A DNA stretch of 64,000 nucleotides from Flavobacterium crocinum (GTDB taxonomy: Bacteria; Bacteroidota; Bacteroidia; Flavobacteriales; Flavobacteriaceae). The translations under genes and the position numbers were made by a program. The DNA lies in assembly GCF_003122385.1 (NCBI RefSeq), contig NZ_CP029255.1, positions 5,766,001 to 5,830,000 of the forward strand. Direction: 5' to 3'. The notes beneath the pieces were generated by a model. That model was not told the DNA's origin, did not search any database, and saw nothing but the letters and a program-made list of their open reading frames with translations. Numbering within the stretch: position 1 is the stretch's first letter; the number at the start of each line of letters is the position of its first letter. Positions 34,120 through 43,438 of the stretch are shown in pieces.

Positions 34120-35283
34120 TTACTCAATTTTTATAATTTGCCCTCTGTCATTTCTGGAGTTACTTCCAATAATAAAACCCGTTTTTTTAGGAAATATTTT
34201 AAAAGTAACCTTCTTATCTTTAAGAGTTTCTATGATTTCGATACATTTTTTGAATGAAACATAGTGATTATCCAAAATGATCTCAGCTCTTTTACCCTTT
34301 AAAATCAGGCACGAATTTACCATTTTTTCCTCTTTGAAATCTAAAAAACCAACTTTATTTTGCAAAATCGAAGCCAGTTTTTCAGTGAAATTCTCATTTT
34401 CGGAGCATAAAAAATAACTTTCCGGCAATGGGTTCTCTTTTTGTTTTCCCTGAAACATTTTAGCTATTGAAAATAAAAAAGCACCAATTTTAATAAAGAT
34501 ACTAAAGAACCACGATTTCCTGAAATGTTTTTGATAAAAGAAATTCATCGATTCCTGAAATCGTTTCATGTACTTTTCATCTTTTACTGTGCTTTCTCCT
34601 TTATAATGCAGAACTGCTGTTTCATGAAAATAAAAATTAGTCTTTTCCAACAGCAAAGCGCGATATGACAAATCGATATCATCTGCATACATAAAACAAT
34701 TTTCGTCGAAACCTTTTAACTCTTCGTACAGTTTTTTTTCTAAAAACATAAAAGCTCCAACGAGAATATCAACTTTTCCTGTCTCGTTCTCATTCAAATG
34801 CTGGGCATAGTATTGATTAAAAAGTTTGGTTCCAGGAAAGATTTTATAAAGACTAAAAATCTTCGTAAAGGCAACCCAGGGTGTCGGAATTCCTCTTTTA
34901 CTTTCAGGCAAAAACGCTCCTGTTCCATCAATCAGTTTACAACCGATAATTCCTAGATTATTTTGCTTTTCGGCGAAAGCCAGAATCTTCAAGAATGTAT
35001 CTTCTCCCACAACGGTATCTGGATTCAAAATACAGATGTACTTTCCTTTCGCCTGACGAAAACCAATATTATTTCCCTTCGGAAAACCAAAATTTTCCTT
35101 GTTTTCAATCAATTTTACTTCTGGAAATTTTTCTTTCATCATCAAAACACTTTCGTCTGATGAATTATTATCTACAACAATAATTTCAGCATCGATTGCC
35201 GTGATTGCCTCCTGAACACTTAAAACGCATTGTTCCAGAAAGTAACGCACATTATAATTGAGAATAATAACCGATAACTGCAT
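34120..35283 (-). CDS. Glycosyltransferase family 2
   Basis: This inverting GT-A glycosyltransferase has the family opening MQLSVIILNYNVRYFLEQCV, the nucleotide-binding IIVVDNNSSDES, ENFGFPKGNNIGF and the metal-site variant ILNPDTVV. The C-terminal part (about 250-387) has a hydrophobic patch and a mixed domain without a known motif. Rhamnosyl- or other hexosyl-transfer to a surface glycan is likely by family. It lies 32 bases behind the BamA-like gene, so they are probably co-transcribed. It is outside the polysaccharide locus that starts 3.4 kb away. Confidence 0.88.
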   Translation of the reverse strand: MQLSVIILNYNVRYFLEQCVLSVQEAITAIDAEIIVVDNNSSDESVLMMKEKFPEVKLIENKENFGFPKGNNIGFRQAKGKYICILNPDTVVGEDTFLKILAFAEKQNNLGIIGCKLIDGTGAFLPESKRGIPTPWVAFTKIFSLYKIFPGTKLFNQYYAQHLNENETGKVDILVGAFMFLEKKLYEELKGFDENCFMYADDIDLSYRALLLEKTNFYFHETAVLHYKGESTVKDEKYMKRFQESMNFFYQKHFRKSWFFSIFIKIGAFLFSIAKMFQGKQKENPLPESYFLCSENENFTEKLASILQNKVGFLDFKEEKMVNSCLILKGKRAEIILDNHYVSFKKCIEIIETLKDKKVTFKIFPKKTGFIIGSNSRNDRGQIIKIE

Positions 35284-35315
35284 GCAAAATTGATCTTGTA
35301 GATTTTGGCCGAAAG

Positions 35316-36500
35316 TTAGAAATTTTCTGATAACCCCAAACGAAGCGACCAGTCGTTTTTACTAATTCCGTAATCTAAAGCCAAATTACTTCCGTTTCGT
35401 TTGTTCCATTTGATGCGGATTCCTGTTCCAACAGCGGGATTCCACTTTTTAAATTCGTAAGTATCCAATTTGGAAACAGAAGAAATATTGGTAAAAAATA
35501 CCGCACCAAAAAAACCATTTCGGCTGATGTCTGTTCGATATTCGGTTTCAAAGTAAATTAAGGCATTGCTTCGATATCTGTTTTTGGTAAAACCTCTTCC
35601 CGTTTTTCCATCCCGATCCCAGCCAATACTTGGCAAATCCAGATAATGAGGCTTTCCGCCAAATGTTGACCAGTAAAAAGCTCTTGAAGCCCAGACTCTG
35701 TGTTTGGTTTTGCTGAAAGAATGGTATTTACGGGCATCAATATATAAGGATTGCCATTTATCTCCGTCAACTCCGCTGGTATTGATACGTAAATCGGCTT
35801 CAACATATAATCCTTGCTTTGGATTAATGATGTTTTCCCGAGAATCATATAAACCCTGAATCGCAAATCCAAACGAAGTCTCGTCTGAGAAATCGCCATT
35901 CATATATTGGTAATAATCGGTTTCACCATCTATATAAGATTCTTCAGAAATATTCTGATAATTATCAAAAAGAAAACCGGTACCTAAACGATAATTTCCC
36001 ACGATCTTTCGGGTAATGAATTGATAAAATCGCCATTGCTGATAATCGAGTGTTGACATTTTATCCTTTGAATCGTGTTCGCCCAAACCGTAAGTATCCT
36101 GAGGATAAATCATATACCGGTAATCACCGATAAAATTCCATTTATTTTCACTAGTGTAAACGTAAGACTGAACCGGAAAAACATATTGTTTGGTAAAACT
36201 AAAATAAGGCGAAAAAGTAACCTGCGACATTTTGGTTTTTTCATGGTCTTCGCCCAAATAAAAAGTAGTTAAAAAAGAAACAACAAGACCTGTACTGGAA
36301 TTTACATCGACAGGAACAGGAAGTAAAGAGAAAGCCAGTTTTTTTTGATGGTCCGTTTTAATGGAATCATTTTTATCAAAAATTTTATGAATAACATCCA
36401 ATATATCCCGATTTCCCACACTCAAGCTGTCGTTTTGTGCATTACAAAACAAACTTATCCAGCAGAAACAGAAGACATATACAATTTTTAAATTATTCAT
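35316..36500 (-). CDS. BamA/TamA-family outer membrane protein
   Basis: This outer-membrane barrel of the Omp85 superfamily has a signal peptide at about 1-21 (ending FCNAQ) and no POTRA domains. A 16-strand-type barrel region follows, with alternating aromatic strands (YGLGEHDS, GLYDSRENIINPKQGLY) and an end in the typical strand WSLRLGLSENF with a terminal Phe. The G-(x)-R-D-like IGWDRDGKTGRGF segment may equal the strand-lock VRGF motif. At 394 residues it is like the short BamA-like proteins of Bacteroidota. It may transport or anchor a surface protein; its substrate is unknown. Confidence 0.85.
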   Translation of the reverse strand: MNNLKIVYVFCFCWISLFCNAQNDSLSVGNRDILDVIHKIFDKNDSIKTDHQKKLAFSLLPVPVDVNSSTGLVVSFLTTFYLGEDHEKTKMSQVTFSPYFSFTKQYVFPVQSYVYTSENKWNFIGDYRYMIYPQDTYGLGEHDSKDKMSTLDYQQWRFYQFITRKIVGNYRLGTGFLFDNYQNISEESYIDGETDYYQYMNGDFSDETSFGFAIQGLYDSRENIINPKQGLYVEADLRINTSGVDGDKWQSLYIDARKYHSFSKTKHRVWASRAFYWSTFGGKPHYLDLPSIGWDRDGKTGRGFTKNRYRSNALIYFETEYRTDISRNGFFGAVFFTNISSVSKLDTYEFKKWNPAVGTGIRIKWNKRNGSNLALDYGISKNDWSLRLGLSENF

Positions 36501-36646
36501 TTACAATATTTTAAAAACCACTTCTTACAAATTTATAATTTTATTAAGAATAATAACCAATATTTATATTGGAATAAAAAAGATTTTTAAGTGACTCAAA
36601 AAAAGCTACATTTGAGTTTCTGATTATCTGATTTTTAAAAAGTCTT

Positions 36647-37198
36647 ATGCGTCAATTATTAATCTGTCTTTTAGTTTTTGGTTTTTCTGCGAAAGCACAA
36701 GAAAAAAGAAAAAATCTTATAAAATCTAACAAATGGTTTATTGCCGGGCCTTCTAAAGAAAGTGAAGAAAAGATAAACGATCTTCGACTGAAAAAAGGAA
36801 TAATTGTGGTAACCGCAAAAGAAAATCCGAAAGGAGAAATTGAACTGAATGTCATGATTAATCCATCTGAAACAAATGATGGAATTCCGATCAATCTTTC
36901 AAGCGAATCAAAATATGTAGAAATTACATACCAATCTTCCCAAATTATAAAATTGCAGGCAAGAGAAGGAAATTCAGAAGGAACTGGTTGTGTACATGGA
37001 GGTTCTCATCCAAGAGTTAGTATGCCGGCTTCTCCCAATCGATTTAAAACTATAAAAATTCTCTGGTCCGATTTTAAACAGGACGAACTTTCTGACGGAA
37101 AACTCTTGAATATTCACAACTTATGCAAATTCAACTTTGTGAATTATAATCCTGTTTCCGGATCGGTTTTGAAAATAAAGTCGGTTGTTATAAATTAG
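36647..37198 (+). CDS. Exported protein of unknown function
   Basis: I do not recognise a family. A signal peptide at about 1-17 (LLVFGFSAKAQ) is followed by a beta-rich domain of 165 residues. Segments such as VEITYQSSQIIKLQAREGN, the Gly/His-rich GTGCVHGGSHPRVSMPASPN and FKTIKILWSDFKQ look like a carbohydrate-binding or galactose-binding type jelly roll. The pair Cys114 and Cys151 could form a disulfide. It is transcribed alone, divergent from the BamA-like gene, and ends before a hairpin terminator. Confidence 0.6.
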   Translation: MRQLLICLLVFGFSAKAQEKRKNLIKSNKWFIAGPSKESEEKINDLRLKKGIIVVTAKENPKGEIELNVMINPSETNDGIPINLSSESKYVEITYQSSQIIKLQAREGNSEGTGCVHGGSHPRVSMPASPNRFKTIKILWSDFKQDELSDGKLLNIHNLCKFNFVNYNPVSGSVLKIKSVVIN

Positions 37199-37272
37199 TT
37201 TCGAATACGACCAAATTATTTACCGCGAAAGAGTGCTACGTTTTTTAAGCAAATAACACTTTATATAAAAGT

Positions 37273-37302
37273 AAAAGGTTCGCAAAACTTTGCGAACCTT
37301 TT
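37273..37302 (+). terminator. Hairpin terminator of the exported protein gene
   Basis: The arms 37273-37286 (aaaaggttcgcaaa) and 37289-37302 (tttgcgaacctttt) are exact complements; with the loop opened the stem is about 13 bp. A T-rich stretch follows. The remaining gap to 37392 holds scraps of similar text (cgcaaaaattctttgcaaac), perhaps decayed copies of the same element. Confidence 0.75.
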
Positions 37303-37392
37303 TATATTTTTGAAACATTCATCGCAAAAATTCTTTGCAAACTTTGCGAAAATCCTTAGTGCACTTCGCGCTAAAAAACCGCTTTGATAAAA

Positions 37393-38583
37393 CTACAAAT
37401 GCAATTGAATTTTATATTTATTCAGTATTTTCATTACGAAAAGCATAATTGTAGAAAATACTAAAGACCAGATAATTCCCGGAACACCTTCTCTGAAATA
37501 TCCCGGAATAATATGAATGTTAAATGCTTTACAGAAATAATAAATCACTCCCGGAAGTATATAAATTAAAAGCGGATTTGCTGCTGCGGGCATAAAAAAA
37601 GCACTCCATTTGGTTTGTTTTTTAATTTCCATCAACCAATATAAAAAGTAAAACAATACAGTACAGATTCCCGCTGAGATCATTGTCCAGGATGGAGTTC
37701 CTTTTATTTTTGAGATTCCGAATAAAGGTCTTAAAGCAAATCCAACTGAAAAAAACAAAATGATAAAAGCAACTACAGGCCAATTGATTTTATTTTCAAT
37801 TTTTCGATCAAAAAATAGTAATGAGATTACGACTCCAGCAGAGACGAGTGCACCATGCGTAAGATGTCCCGCTATAAAACTCAACCAGAAAGTATTGTGA
37901 ACAAATGAATTTTCGGTAAGATTTAGAGAGTTCATCACTACACTAAAAATCAGAAATCCGATCATGGCCCACAAATTTCCTGAAACCAGCCAGTAATAGA
38001 CAACGGTTAAAAGGTATGCCCAACCAATTAAACCGAGAATTCCCCACCATTTTGGAGTCATTCCACGTTCGCCGGTATCCTGAATGTATAAAAAGTATAG
38101 TGTAATAAGAACTAAAATACCTCCATATTGCAATACATTTTTGAGCCAAAGCGGAAAATCTTTCGGATATTTATTCCAAATCGGAATTGGCATTATGTAG
38201 GCTAAAAGTCCCCAAAAGACTGGCGAAATAATCATTTTAGAAGCATCGTAACCATATTCGGCATTTACCATAAAAACTCCAATAATAATAAGTGCCAAAG
38301 CTCTCTTAAGAGTATGTGTCCAAATTGTTTTGGCACTGTCTCCTTTTATTATTCTGGTGTTAAAAGCAAAAGGAACAGACATTCCGACAATAAATAAAAA
38401 AGCGGGAAAAACTAAATCAACAAAAGTCATGGCATCTGCATCTGCAGGCATATGTTTCATCCATTGTGGCACATTTTGAACACTAGCCAGTTCATTTACA
38501 AAAATCATTACAAAAATGGTAATTCCACGTAAAGCATCAATAGAAATAATTCTTTGATTGAATAAATTCTCTTTTATTTTCAT
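37393..38583 (-). CDS. Membrane acyltransferase-like protein (HGSNAT/YeiB type)
   Basis: This polytopic membrane protein starts with the family signature RIISIDALRGITIFVMIF (residues 11-28). It has FVDLVFPAFLFIVGMSVPFAF and about ten further hydrophobic stretches over 396 residues. It is a distant paralogue of the protein at 23059-24330, sharing SxDxxRG and DLVFPxF, but the catalytic-type His before the DLVFP segment is replaced by a KHMPADADAMTF context, so the active centre may differ. It probably acetylates sugars at the membrane. It is divergent from the phosphatase gene of the polysaccharide locus, so a link to that locus is possible. Confidence 0.8.
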   Translation of the reverse strand: MKIKENLFNQRIISIDALRGITIFVMIFVNELASVQNVPQWMKHMPADADAMTFVDLVFPAFLFIVGMSVPFAFNTRIIKGDSAKTIWTHTLKRALALIIIGVFMVNAEYGYDASKMIISPVFWGLLAYIMPIPIWNKYPKDFPLWLKNVLQYGGILVLITLYFLYIQDTGERGMTPKWWGILGLIGWAYLLTVVYYWLVSGNLWAMIGFLIFSVVMNSLNLTENSFVHNTFWLSFIAGHLTHGALVSAGVVISLLFFDRKIENKINWPVVAFIILFFSVGFALRPLFGISKIKGTPSWTMISAGICTVLFYFLYWLMEIKKQTKWSAFFMPAAANPLLIYILPGVIYYFCKAFNIHIIPGYFREGVPGIIWSLVFSTIMLFVMKILNKYKIQLHL

Positions 38584-38695
38584 AAATTTTTACTTTTTTA
38601 CTAAAAATCAAATATAGTGTAATTCTAAAATGCGTTATTAGAAATTCTACATTAATTTTACAATTTATAAATTTTGAGTTACACGTTTTTACCCC

Positions 38696-39433
38696 ATGTT
38701 TACATTCTTTAAATCGAGACCTTTTTTGAAAGACCTTTTAGGAGGCGATTATGTCGATATCCATTCGCATCTCCTGCCTGGAATAGATGATGGCGCAAAA
38801 GACATTGAAAAAACAAAAAAACTTACAAAAGGATTTCAGGAACTGGGAATCTCCCAGTTTATTACGACTCCACATATAAGTCATTATATCTGGAATAACT
38901 CCGAACAGAAGATTATCGAAAAATATGATGAAACCCAATCTTTATTAAAAGGAGAAAACCTCAATCCTTCGTTTAAAACTGCTGCTGAATATTTTATGGA
39001 TGACTGGTTTGGAAATCATCTCAAAACAGAAAAACTCCTTACTCTAAAAGATAATTATGTACTGGTAGAAATGTCGTATATAAATGCTCCTGTACAGTTG
39101 TACAAAATAATATTCGACCTACAAGTTGCAGGATATATTCCCGTTTTAGCACATCCGGAAAGATATCTGTTTTATAGTAAAAATTTAAAGGAATACGATA
39201 AAATTAAAAATGCTGGTTGTAAATTTCAACTTAACTTATTGTCAATGGTAGGATACTATGGAAAAGACATCACTCAGACAGCAGAACATCTCTTAAAAAA
39301 AGGACTTTATGATTTTGTTGGGACAGATGTTCATCATGGTAAACATATTGCATGTTTTGAACAAAAAGTAAAAACGGACCAAATATCTAATTTAAAGGAA
39401 ATTATAAAAAACAATCAATTCTTTAGGTTTTAA
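38696..39433 (+). CDS. CpsB/YwqE-type tyrosine-protein phosphatase
   Basis: This PHP-fold, metal-dependent phosphotyrosine phosphatase acts on BY-kinases of capsule loci. The metal motif DIHSHLLPGIDDG lies at 21-33 with His23, His25 and Asp31; TTPHISH, LAHPERY and GTDVHH supply the other ligands. The length of 245 residues is normal. It probably dephosphorylates the Tyr tail of the Wzc-like kinase encoded at 41050-43419. Unusually it is on the opposite strand to the rest of the locus and ends 10 bases from the convergent initiating transferase gene, so its expression must be separate. Confidence 0.92.
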   Translation: MFTFFKSRPFLKDLLGGDYVDIHSHLLPGIDDGAKDIEKTKKLTKGFQELGISQFITTPHISHYIWNNSEQKIIEKYDETQSLLKGENLNPSFKTAAEYFMDDWFGNHLKTEKLLTLKDNYVLVEMSYINAPVQLYKIIFDLQVAGYIPVLAHPERYLFYSKNLKEYDKIKNAGCKFQLNLLSMVGYYGKDITQTAEHLLKKGLYDFVGTDVHHGKHIACFEQKVKTDQISNLKEIIKNNQFFRF

Positions 39434-39443
39434 AAAAGATTTG

Positions 39444-40865
39444 CTAATAGGCATTTTCTTCCCCCTTAACAATATTCATAATTGTTCTAATAATAATTTT
39501 TATATCCAGCAAAAGACTCCAATTTTCGATATACCAAATATCACAATCGACCCTGTTTTCCATATCTTCAAGTTTTTTGGTCTCGCCACGATAACCGTTA
39601 ACTTGTGCCCAACCTGTAATTCCTGGTTTAGCATAATGACGGACTGAATAATTATCGATTAATTCACCATATTCTTTTGCAAGATTGATCATGTGAGGTC
39701 TAGGCCCAACAACAGACATATTACCAAAAAGTACATTAAAAAACTGAGGTAGCTCATCTATACTCGTTTTACGCATAAAAGCCCCAAATTTAGTTATACG
39801 ACTATCTCCTTTTCCAGCCTGTTTGTCATGGGCCAGATCATTAACAAACATGCTTCTAAATTTCAGACAAGTAAAAGGCCTGTTATCACGTCCTGAACGT
39901 TTTTGTTTAAAAAAAACAGGGCCTGGTGATTCTATTTTGATCACTAAAGTCACTAATGGAAAAAGCCATGGAAAAATCGTTAAAATGACTAATGAAGAAA
40001 AACAAACATCAAATATTTTTTTCAGCAATCTATTGATTGCCAACTCCAAAGGCTCTTGTCGAAGCATTAATACTGGAGTGTTTTCATAGAATGAAACCTC
40101 AACTTTGTTCGATTTTGTATACAATTGGAAATCAGGAATAAATTTTATCCTAACCATATTTTGCTCACATATTTTTATTAATTTATTTATTGTTTCAACA
40201 TTGTCAATATGAAGGGCGACATAAAGTTCATCTACTTTTTCTTTGACAAGAAACTCCTGAACCTTGTCAAAACCTCCTAAAAATGGACTATACGTTTCTT
40301 TTAGACTGTCGTTCTTTTCATCAAAAAAACCTAAAAATTTATATCCGTAAGTCAAATTTTTGGCCAATATCTTACGCATTTTTTCGCCTGTTTCATTAGC
40401 GCCAACAACAACAAACTTTTTAAAATTATATCCTTTTGCCCTTATTTCTTTTAAAAGCTTCATGGAGATATAACGAGAAATAAGTAAGATTCCAAAAAAG
40501 AATAAATAAAAGTACAGTAATCGAACTCTTGAAATATCTGAAAAGTTTAAAAAGACAACAAAGACAGCTATTAGAGAGGCATGAATGAGAAGTTTTCGAA
40601 TTGTACGACTAATAATAGATTCAATACGTTCAATACGGACCATTCTGTAGGAATCTTTATTAAGAAGTAATCCAATCCATATTAAATTAGCAACTAAAGA
40701 AACCGTTTTTTCTTCTTTTAGAAATATTTCCTCAACCCTGCCATATCTTGCTAAAGCAGAAAGAAGTATTGATGCATTTAATAAAATTATATCCCAGCAG
40801 ACAAACAAAAGTTTGAAATAACGAGACATTCGGATATGTGATAATTCTTCTAAAATTTTCATCAT
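39444..40865 (-). CDS. Initiating glycosyl-1-phosphate transferase, second copy
   Basis: This polyprenyl-phosphate sugar-phosphate transferase of the WbaP/WcaJ type starts a glycan repeat on undecaprenyl phosphate. Four to five membrane helices (about 15-130) lead to a CoA-binding-like Rossmann region (VVVGANETGEK), a last helix, then the catalytic domain. That domain has FKQKRSGRDNRPFTCLKFRSM, GDSRITKFGAFMRKTS and DELPQFFNVLFGNMSVVGPR. Start ATG 40865 (a second ATG is next to it) is preferred over a TTG at 40892. It is closely similar to the copy at 44306-45715. It lies beyond the terminator that closes the wzc transcript. Confidence 0.9.
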   Translation of the reverse strand: MMKILEELSHIRMSRYFKLLFVCWDIILLNASILLSALARYGRVEEIFLKEEKTVSLVANLIWIGLLLNKDSYRMVRIERIESIISRTIRKLLIHASLIAVFVVFLNFSDISRVRLLYFYLFFFGILLISRYISMKLLKEIRAKGYNFKKFVVVGANETGEKMRKILAKNLTYGYKFLGFFDEKNDSLKETYSPFLGGFDKVQEFLVKEKVDELYVALHIDNVETINKLIKICEQNMVRIKFIPDFQLYTKSNKVEVSFYENTPVLMLRQEPLELAINRLLKKIFDVCFSSLVILTIFPWLFPLVTLVIKIESPGPVFFKQKRSGRDNRPFTCLKFRSMFVNDLAHDKQAGKGDSRITKFGAFMRKTSIDELPQFFNVLFGNMSVVGPRPHMINLAKEYGELIDNYSVRHYAKPGITGWAQVNGYRGETKKLEDMENRVDCDIWYIENWSLLLDIKIIIRTIMNIVKGEENAY

Positions 40866-41003
40866 TAACTTTTCAAAGCAAAAGCTTAGCAAAATATTTA
40901 CAACGAAAATAGTCTTTTAATTATTCTTAAGTAACACTTTTAAATCAATTATTCTTTATTTTTTAAAACAAGGCAATAGTAACATAAACCTACCACATAA
41001 AAA

Positions 41004-41025
41004 AAGGCTCAAAATCTTGAGCCTT
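41004..41025 (-). terminator. Rho-independent terminator closing the polysaccharide operon
   Basis: A 9-bp stem (aaggctcaa at 41004-41012 with ttgagcctt at 41017-41025) has a 4-base loop and is followed on the minus strand by a T-run. It lies 24 bases after the wzc-like stop codon. Confidence 0.88.
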
Positions 41026-41049
41026 ATAGAAAAATTATAAGTTTAAATA

Positions 41050-43419
41050 TCAAAAAAATCGTTTGTACCAAGGTTTATTCAAAACTGTTCCATAACCATA
41101 TCCATAACCATAACCTTTTGTAGAATCTGTGTCGTTAAGTACAATACACATATTTGGAAGTTTATTTTCTTTATAAAGTGTATTTGCAATTGACAGCATA
41201 TGTTTCTCTAATACATTTGCTCTCATAACATAAACGAAAGTATCAGCATTTTTAGCTATCAATAAAGTATCTGTAACCAAACTAACTGGCGCTGTATCAA
41301 CAATTATATAATCATATTCTTTTTTTAGCTGTTCAAACAGTTCATCTACTTTTTTTCCCATTAGTAATTCAGCGGGATTGGGAGGAATTATACCAGAAGG
41401 AAGAATATAAAAATTTTCAAACTTCTTATGTTTTATGATATAGTCCTGAATATTCTTATCTGAAGATGACAAATAGTTTGTTAGACCCAAATTAGGAACA
41501 TCAATATATTCTGAAAACTTAGGATTTCTAATATCCATACCTGCAAGCAAAACTTTTTTTCCTGATAATGCAAAAGTCCCTGCAAGATTTGCAGAAATAA
41601 ATGTTTTTCCTTCTGAAGAAAAAGTAGAGGTTACGAAAATAGTTTTAGCAACTCCATTTGGTACTTTGTTGAGCATAAACTCCAAATTGGTTCGCACAAT
41701 TCGTATTGCTTCAGCAGAACTTGACCGGCTTTCTGTTTTTATCAATTCCTTTGTATCATGAGAAGTGGGAACATCACCAATAAAAGGAATTGGCGTTTTT
41801 CCTTCCAAATCTAGCTTACTCTTAATTTTTGTATCTAATAAATTATTGGTATAAATAATGCCAAAAGGAACACATATGCCCAGCAGTAAACCAGCCAGAT
41901 ATATAATTTTCTTCTTAGGACTTATTGGTTTTTTATCAGCTCTAGCGGCATCAATTACACGAGCATTTGGCTCTGTAGCTGCCAAAGAAATTGCAGTTTC
42001 TTCTCTTTTCTGTAATAAGTACAGATACAATTCTTCTTTGACCTTTTGCTGTCTGGCAATAACTCTGAATTGACGTTCCTGAACTGGAATCTTGCCAATT
42101 TTACTTTTCAAAATTCCTTCCTGCCCCTTAAAATCTCTATTTTGAATTTGAAGATTAGATTGTAAACGTTTGATGCTTTCCACAACACTTACTTTTAAAG
42201 AACTGATCTGCTGATCAAGTTTTATTACTGATGGATTTTCAGTAGTAGCCGACTTTAAAATTCGATTTCTATCGAGAACTAGTTGATTATAGGAATTAAT
42301 TAATGCACCTGCATCCCCTTTATCAGAGATCATATTTGTTGGTAATAAATCTGAATTATTGCTTTTTTTAATAAAATCTAATAATGAAGAGGCAACGTTC
42401 AACTGAATTTCTGTTTCGATCCCTTTTTTATCATATTCTGCTGCATCTTCAATAAAAAGTTTTGCTTCAGAATCAATATCTGTCAGTCTATTTGTTTTTT
42501 TAAAAGATTCTACATCCTGCTCAACTCCATCCAACTCTTTGGCAATTAAACTTAAACGACCAGCAATAAATTTAGACGTGTTCTCTGAAATATAATTTTT
42601 ATCCTCGGCCGCATCATTATTATAAATCTGAATCATATTATCTAAAAAATCTTCTGCTTTTTTCCCAACTGGATCTGAAATAGAAATATTTACTACACTG
42701 CTGGTTTTGCTTACAGACTCGACTTTTAATTTTTCCCTAAAGTTTTCTGTTACTTCATCAAGCGGGCTTATCACTATATTAATAGATTTAAGATCGTCCG
42801 TTTCTTTCATTGAAAAAAAAGAAGTTTTGTCAATAATCAGTGTACCGATTTTTGTTTGGATTTTTTCTCCGAATTTAAATTCCTTTTTATTTTTTATAAT
42901 AAAAGTTTCCTGGTTTTCTGTTTCATTTTCTAATGAAAAAGTATTCAGGTCCAACAAATCACATTTCAAAATAGCCTCCGCTTCATTAAATGCAACTGAT
43001 TTATTTATAAAATTGATCCTGATTGGTGCTTGTGCATAAATATCACGGTCAATAACTTTTCCCTCAACAAATAATCCTGTAGTAAGATTTAGTTTTTTTA
43101 TGGTATTTTCAACTAATGTCCTGGATTTTAAAACTTCTATTTCATTATCAACATTATTCTTCATATTACCACCTAATCCTAAATCCGAAAAAGCAGATAA
43201 TTCAGAAAGCATACCTCCTTTCTTTTCATCTTTTACCAAAATACTGGTTACGGCTTCATAATTGGGTGTTGTATATCGCAGGTATAAAAAAGCCAATATT
43301 ATACAAACTATAATACTCCCTAAAAACCAACGCCAATGAACTAAATATTTATATAACTGTTCCTTAACATCAACATCTTCAGCCTCATTGTCAATTATAT
43401 CATTATAAAAATCTTTCAT
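41050..43419 (-). CDS. Wzc-like polysaccharide co-polymerase with BY-kinase domain
   Basis: This inner-membrane protein sets chain length and carries a bacterial tyrosine kinase. TM1 is near residue 35-50 (FLGSIIVCIILAFLYL), followed by a Wzz domain and a long periplasmic coiled coil (about 250-450). TM2 is near 500 (KKKIIYLAGLLLGICVPFG). The cytoplasmic kinase has Walker A STFSSEGKTF, Walker A' VLLAGMDIRNP and Walker B YIIVDTAPVSLV. The C-terminal tail (769-789) holds a Gly-Tyr alternation with Tyr770, 772, 774 and 776, the likely autophosphorylation cluster. It lies 19 bases behind the Wza-like gene and works with it in export. Confidence 0.93.
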   Translation of the reverse strand: MKDFYNDIIDNEAEDVDVKEQLYKYLVHWRWFLGSIIVCIILAFLYLRYTTPNYEAVTSILVKDEKKGGMLSELSAFSDLGLGGNMKNNVDNEIEVLKSRTLVENTIKKLNLTTGLFVEGKVIDRDIYAQAPIRINFINKSVAFNEAEAILKCDLLDLNTFSLENETENQETFIIKNKKEFKFGEKIQTKIGTLIIDKTSFFSMKETDDLKSINIVISPLDEVTENFREKLKVESVSKTSSVVNISISDPVGKKAEDFLDNMIQIYNNDAAEDKNYISENTSKFIAGRLSLIAKELDGVEQDVESFKKTNRLTDIDSEAKLFIEDAAEYDKKGIETEIQLNVASSLLDFIKKSNNSDLLPTNMISDKGDAGALINSYNQLVLDRNRILKSATTENPSVIKLDQQISSLKVSVVESIKRLQSNLQIQNRDFKGQEGILKSKIGKIPVQERQFRVIARQQKVKEELYLYLLQKREETAISLAATEPNARVIDAARADKKPISPKKKIIYLAGLLLGICVPFGIIYTNNLLDTKIKSKLDLEGKTPIPFIGDVPTSHDTKELIKTESRSSSAEAIRIVRTNLEFMLNKVPNGVAKTIFVTSTFSSEGKTFISANLAGTFALSGKKVLLAGMDIRNPKFSEYIDVPNLGLTNYLSSSDKNIQDYIIKHKKFENFYILPSGIIPPNPAELLMGKKVDELFEQLKKEYDYIIVDTAPVSLVTDTLLIAKNADTFVYVMRANVLEKHMLSIANTLYKENKLPNMCIVLNDTDSTKGYGYGYGYGTVLNKPWYKRFF

Positions 43420-43438
43420 TTATTTATATTTTGTTTAC

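Noticed and set aside
39441-40089. Plus-strand frames opposite the initiating transferase genes
   Set aside because: They are antisense shadows; similar frames appear opposite both paralogues because the coding strands are alike.
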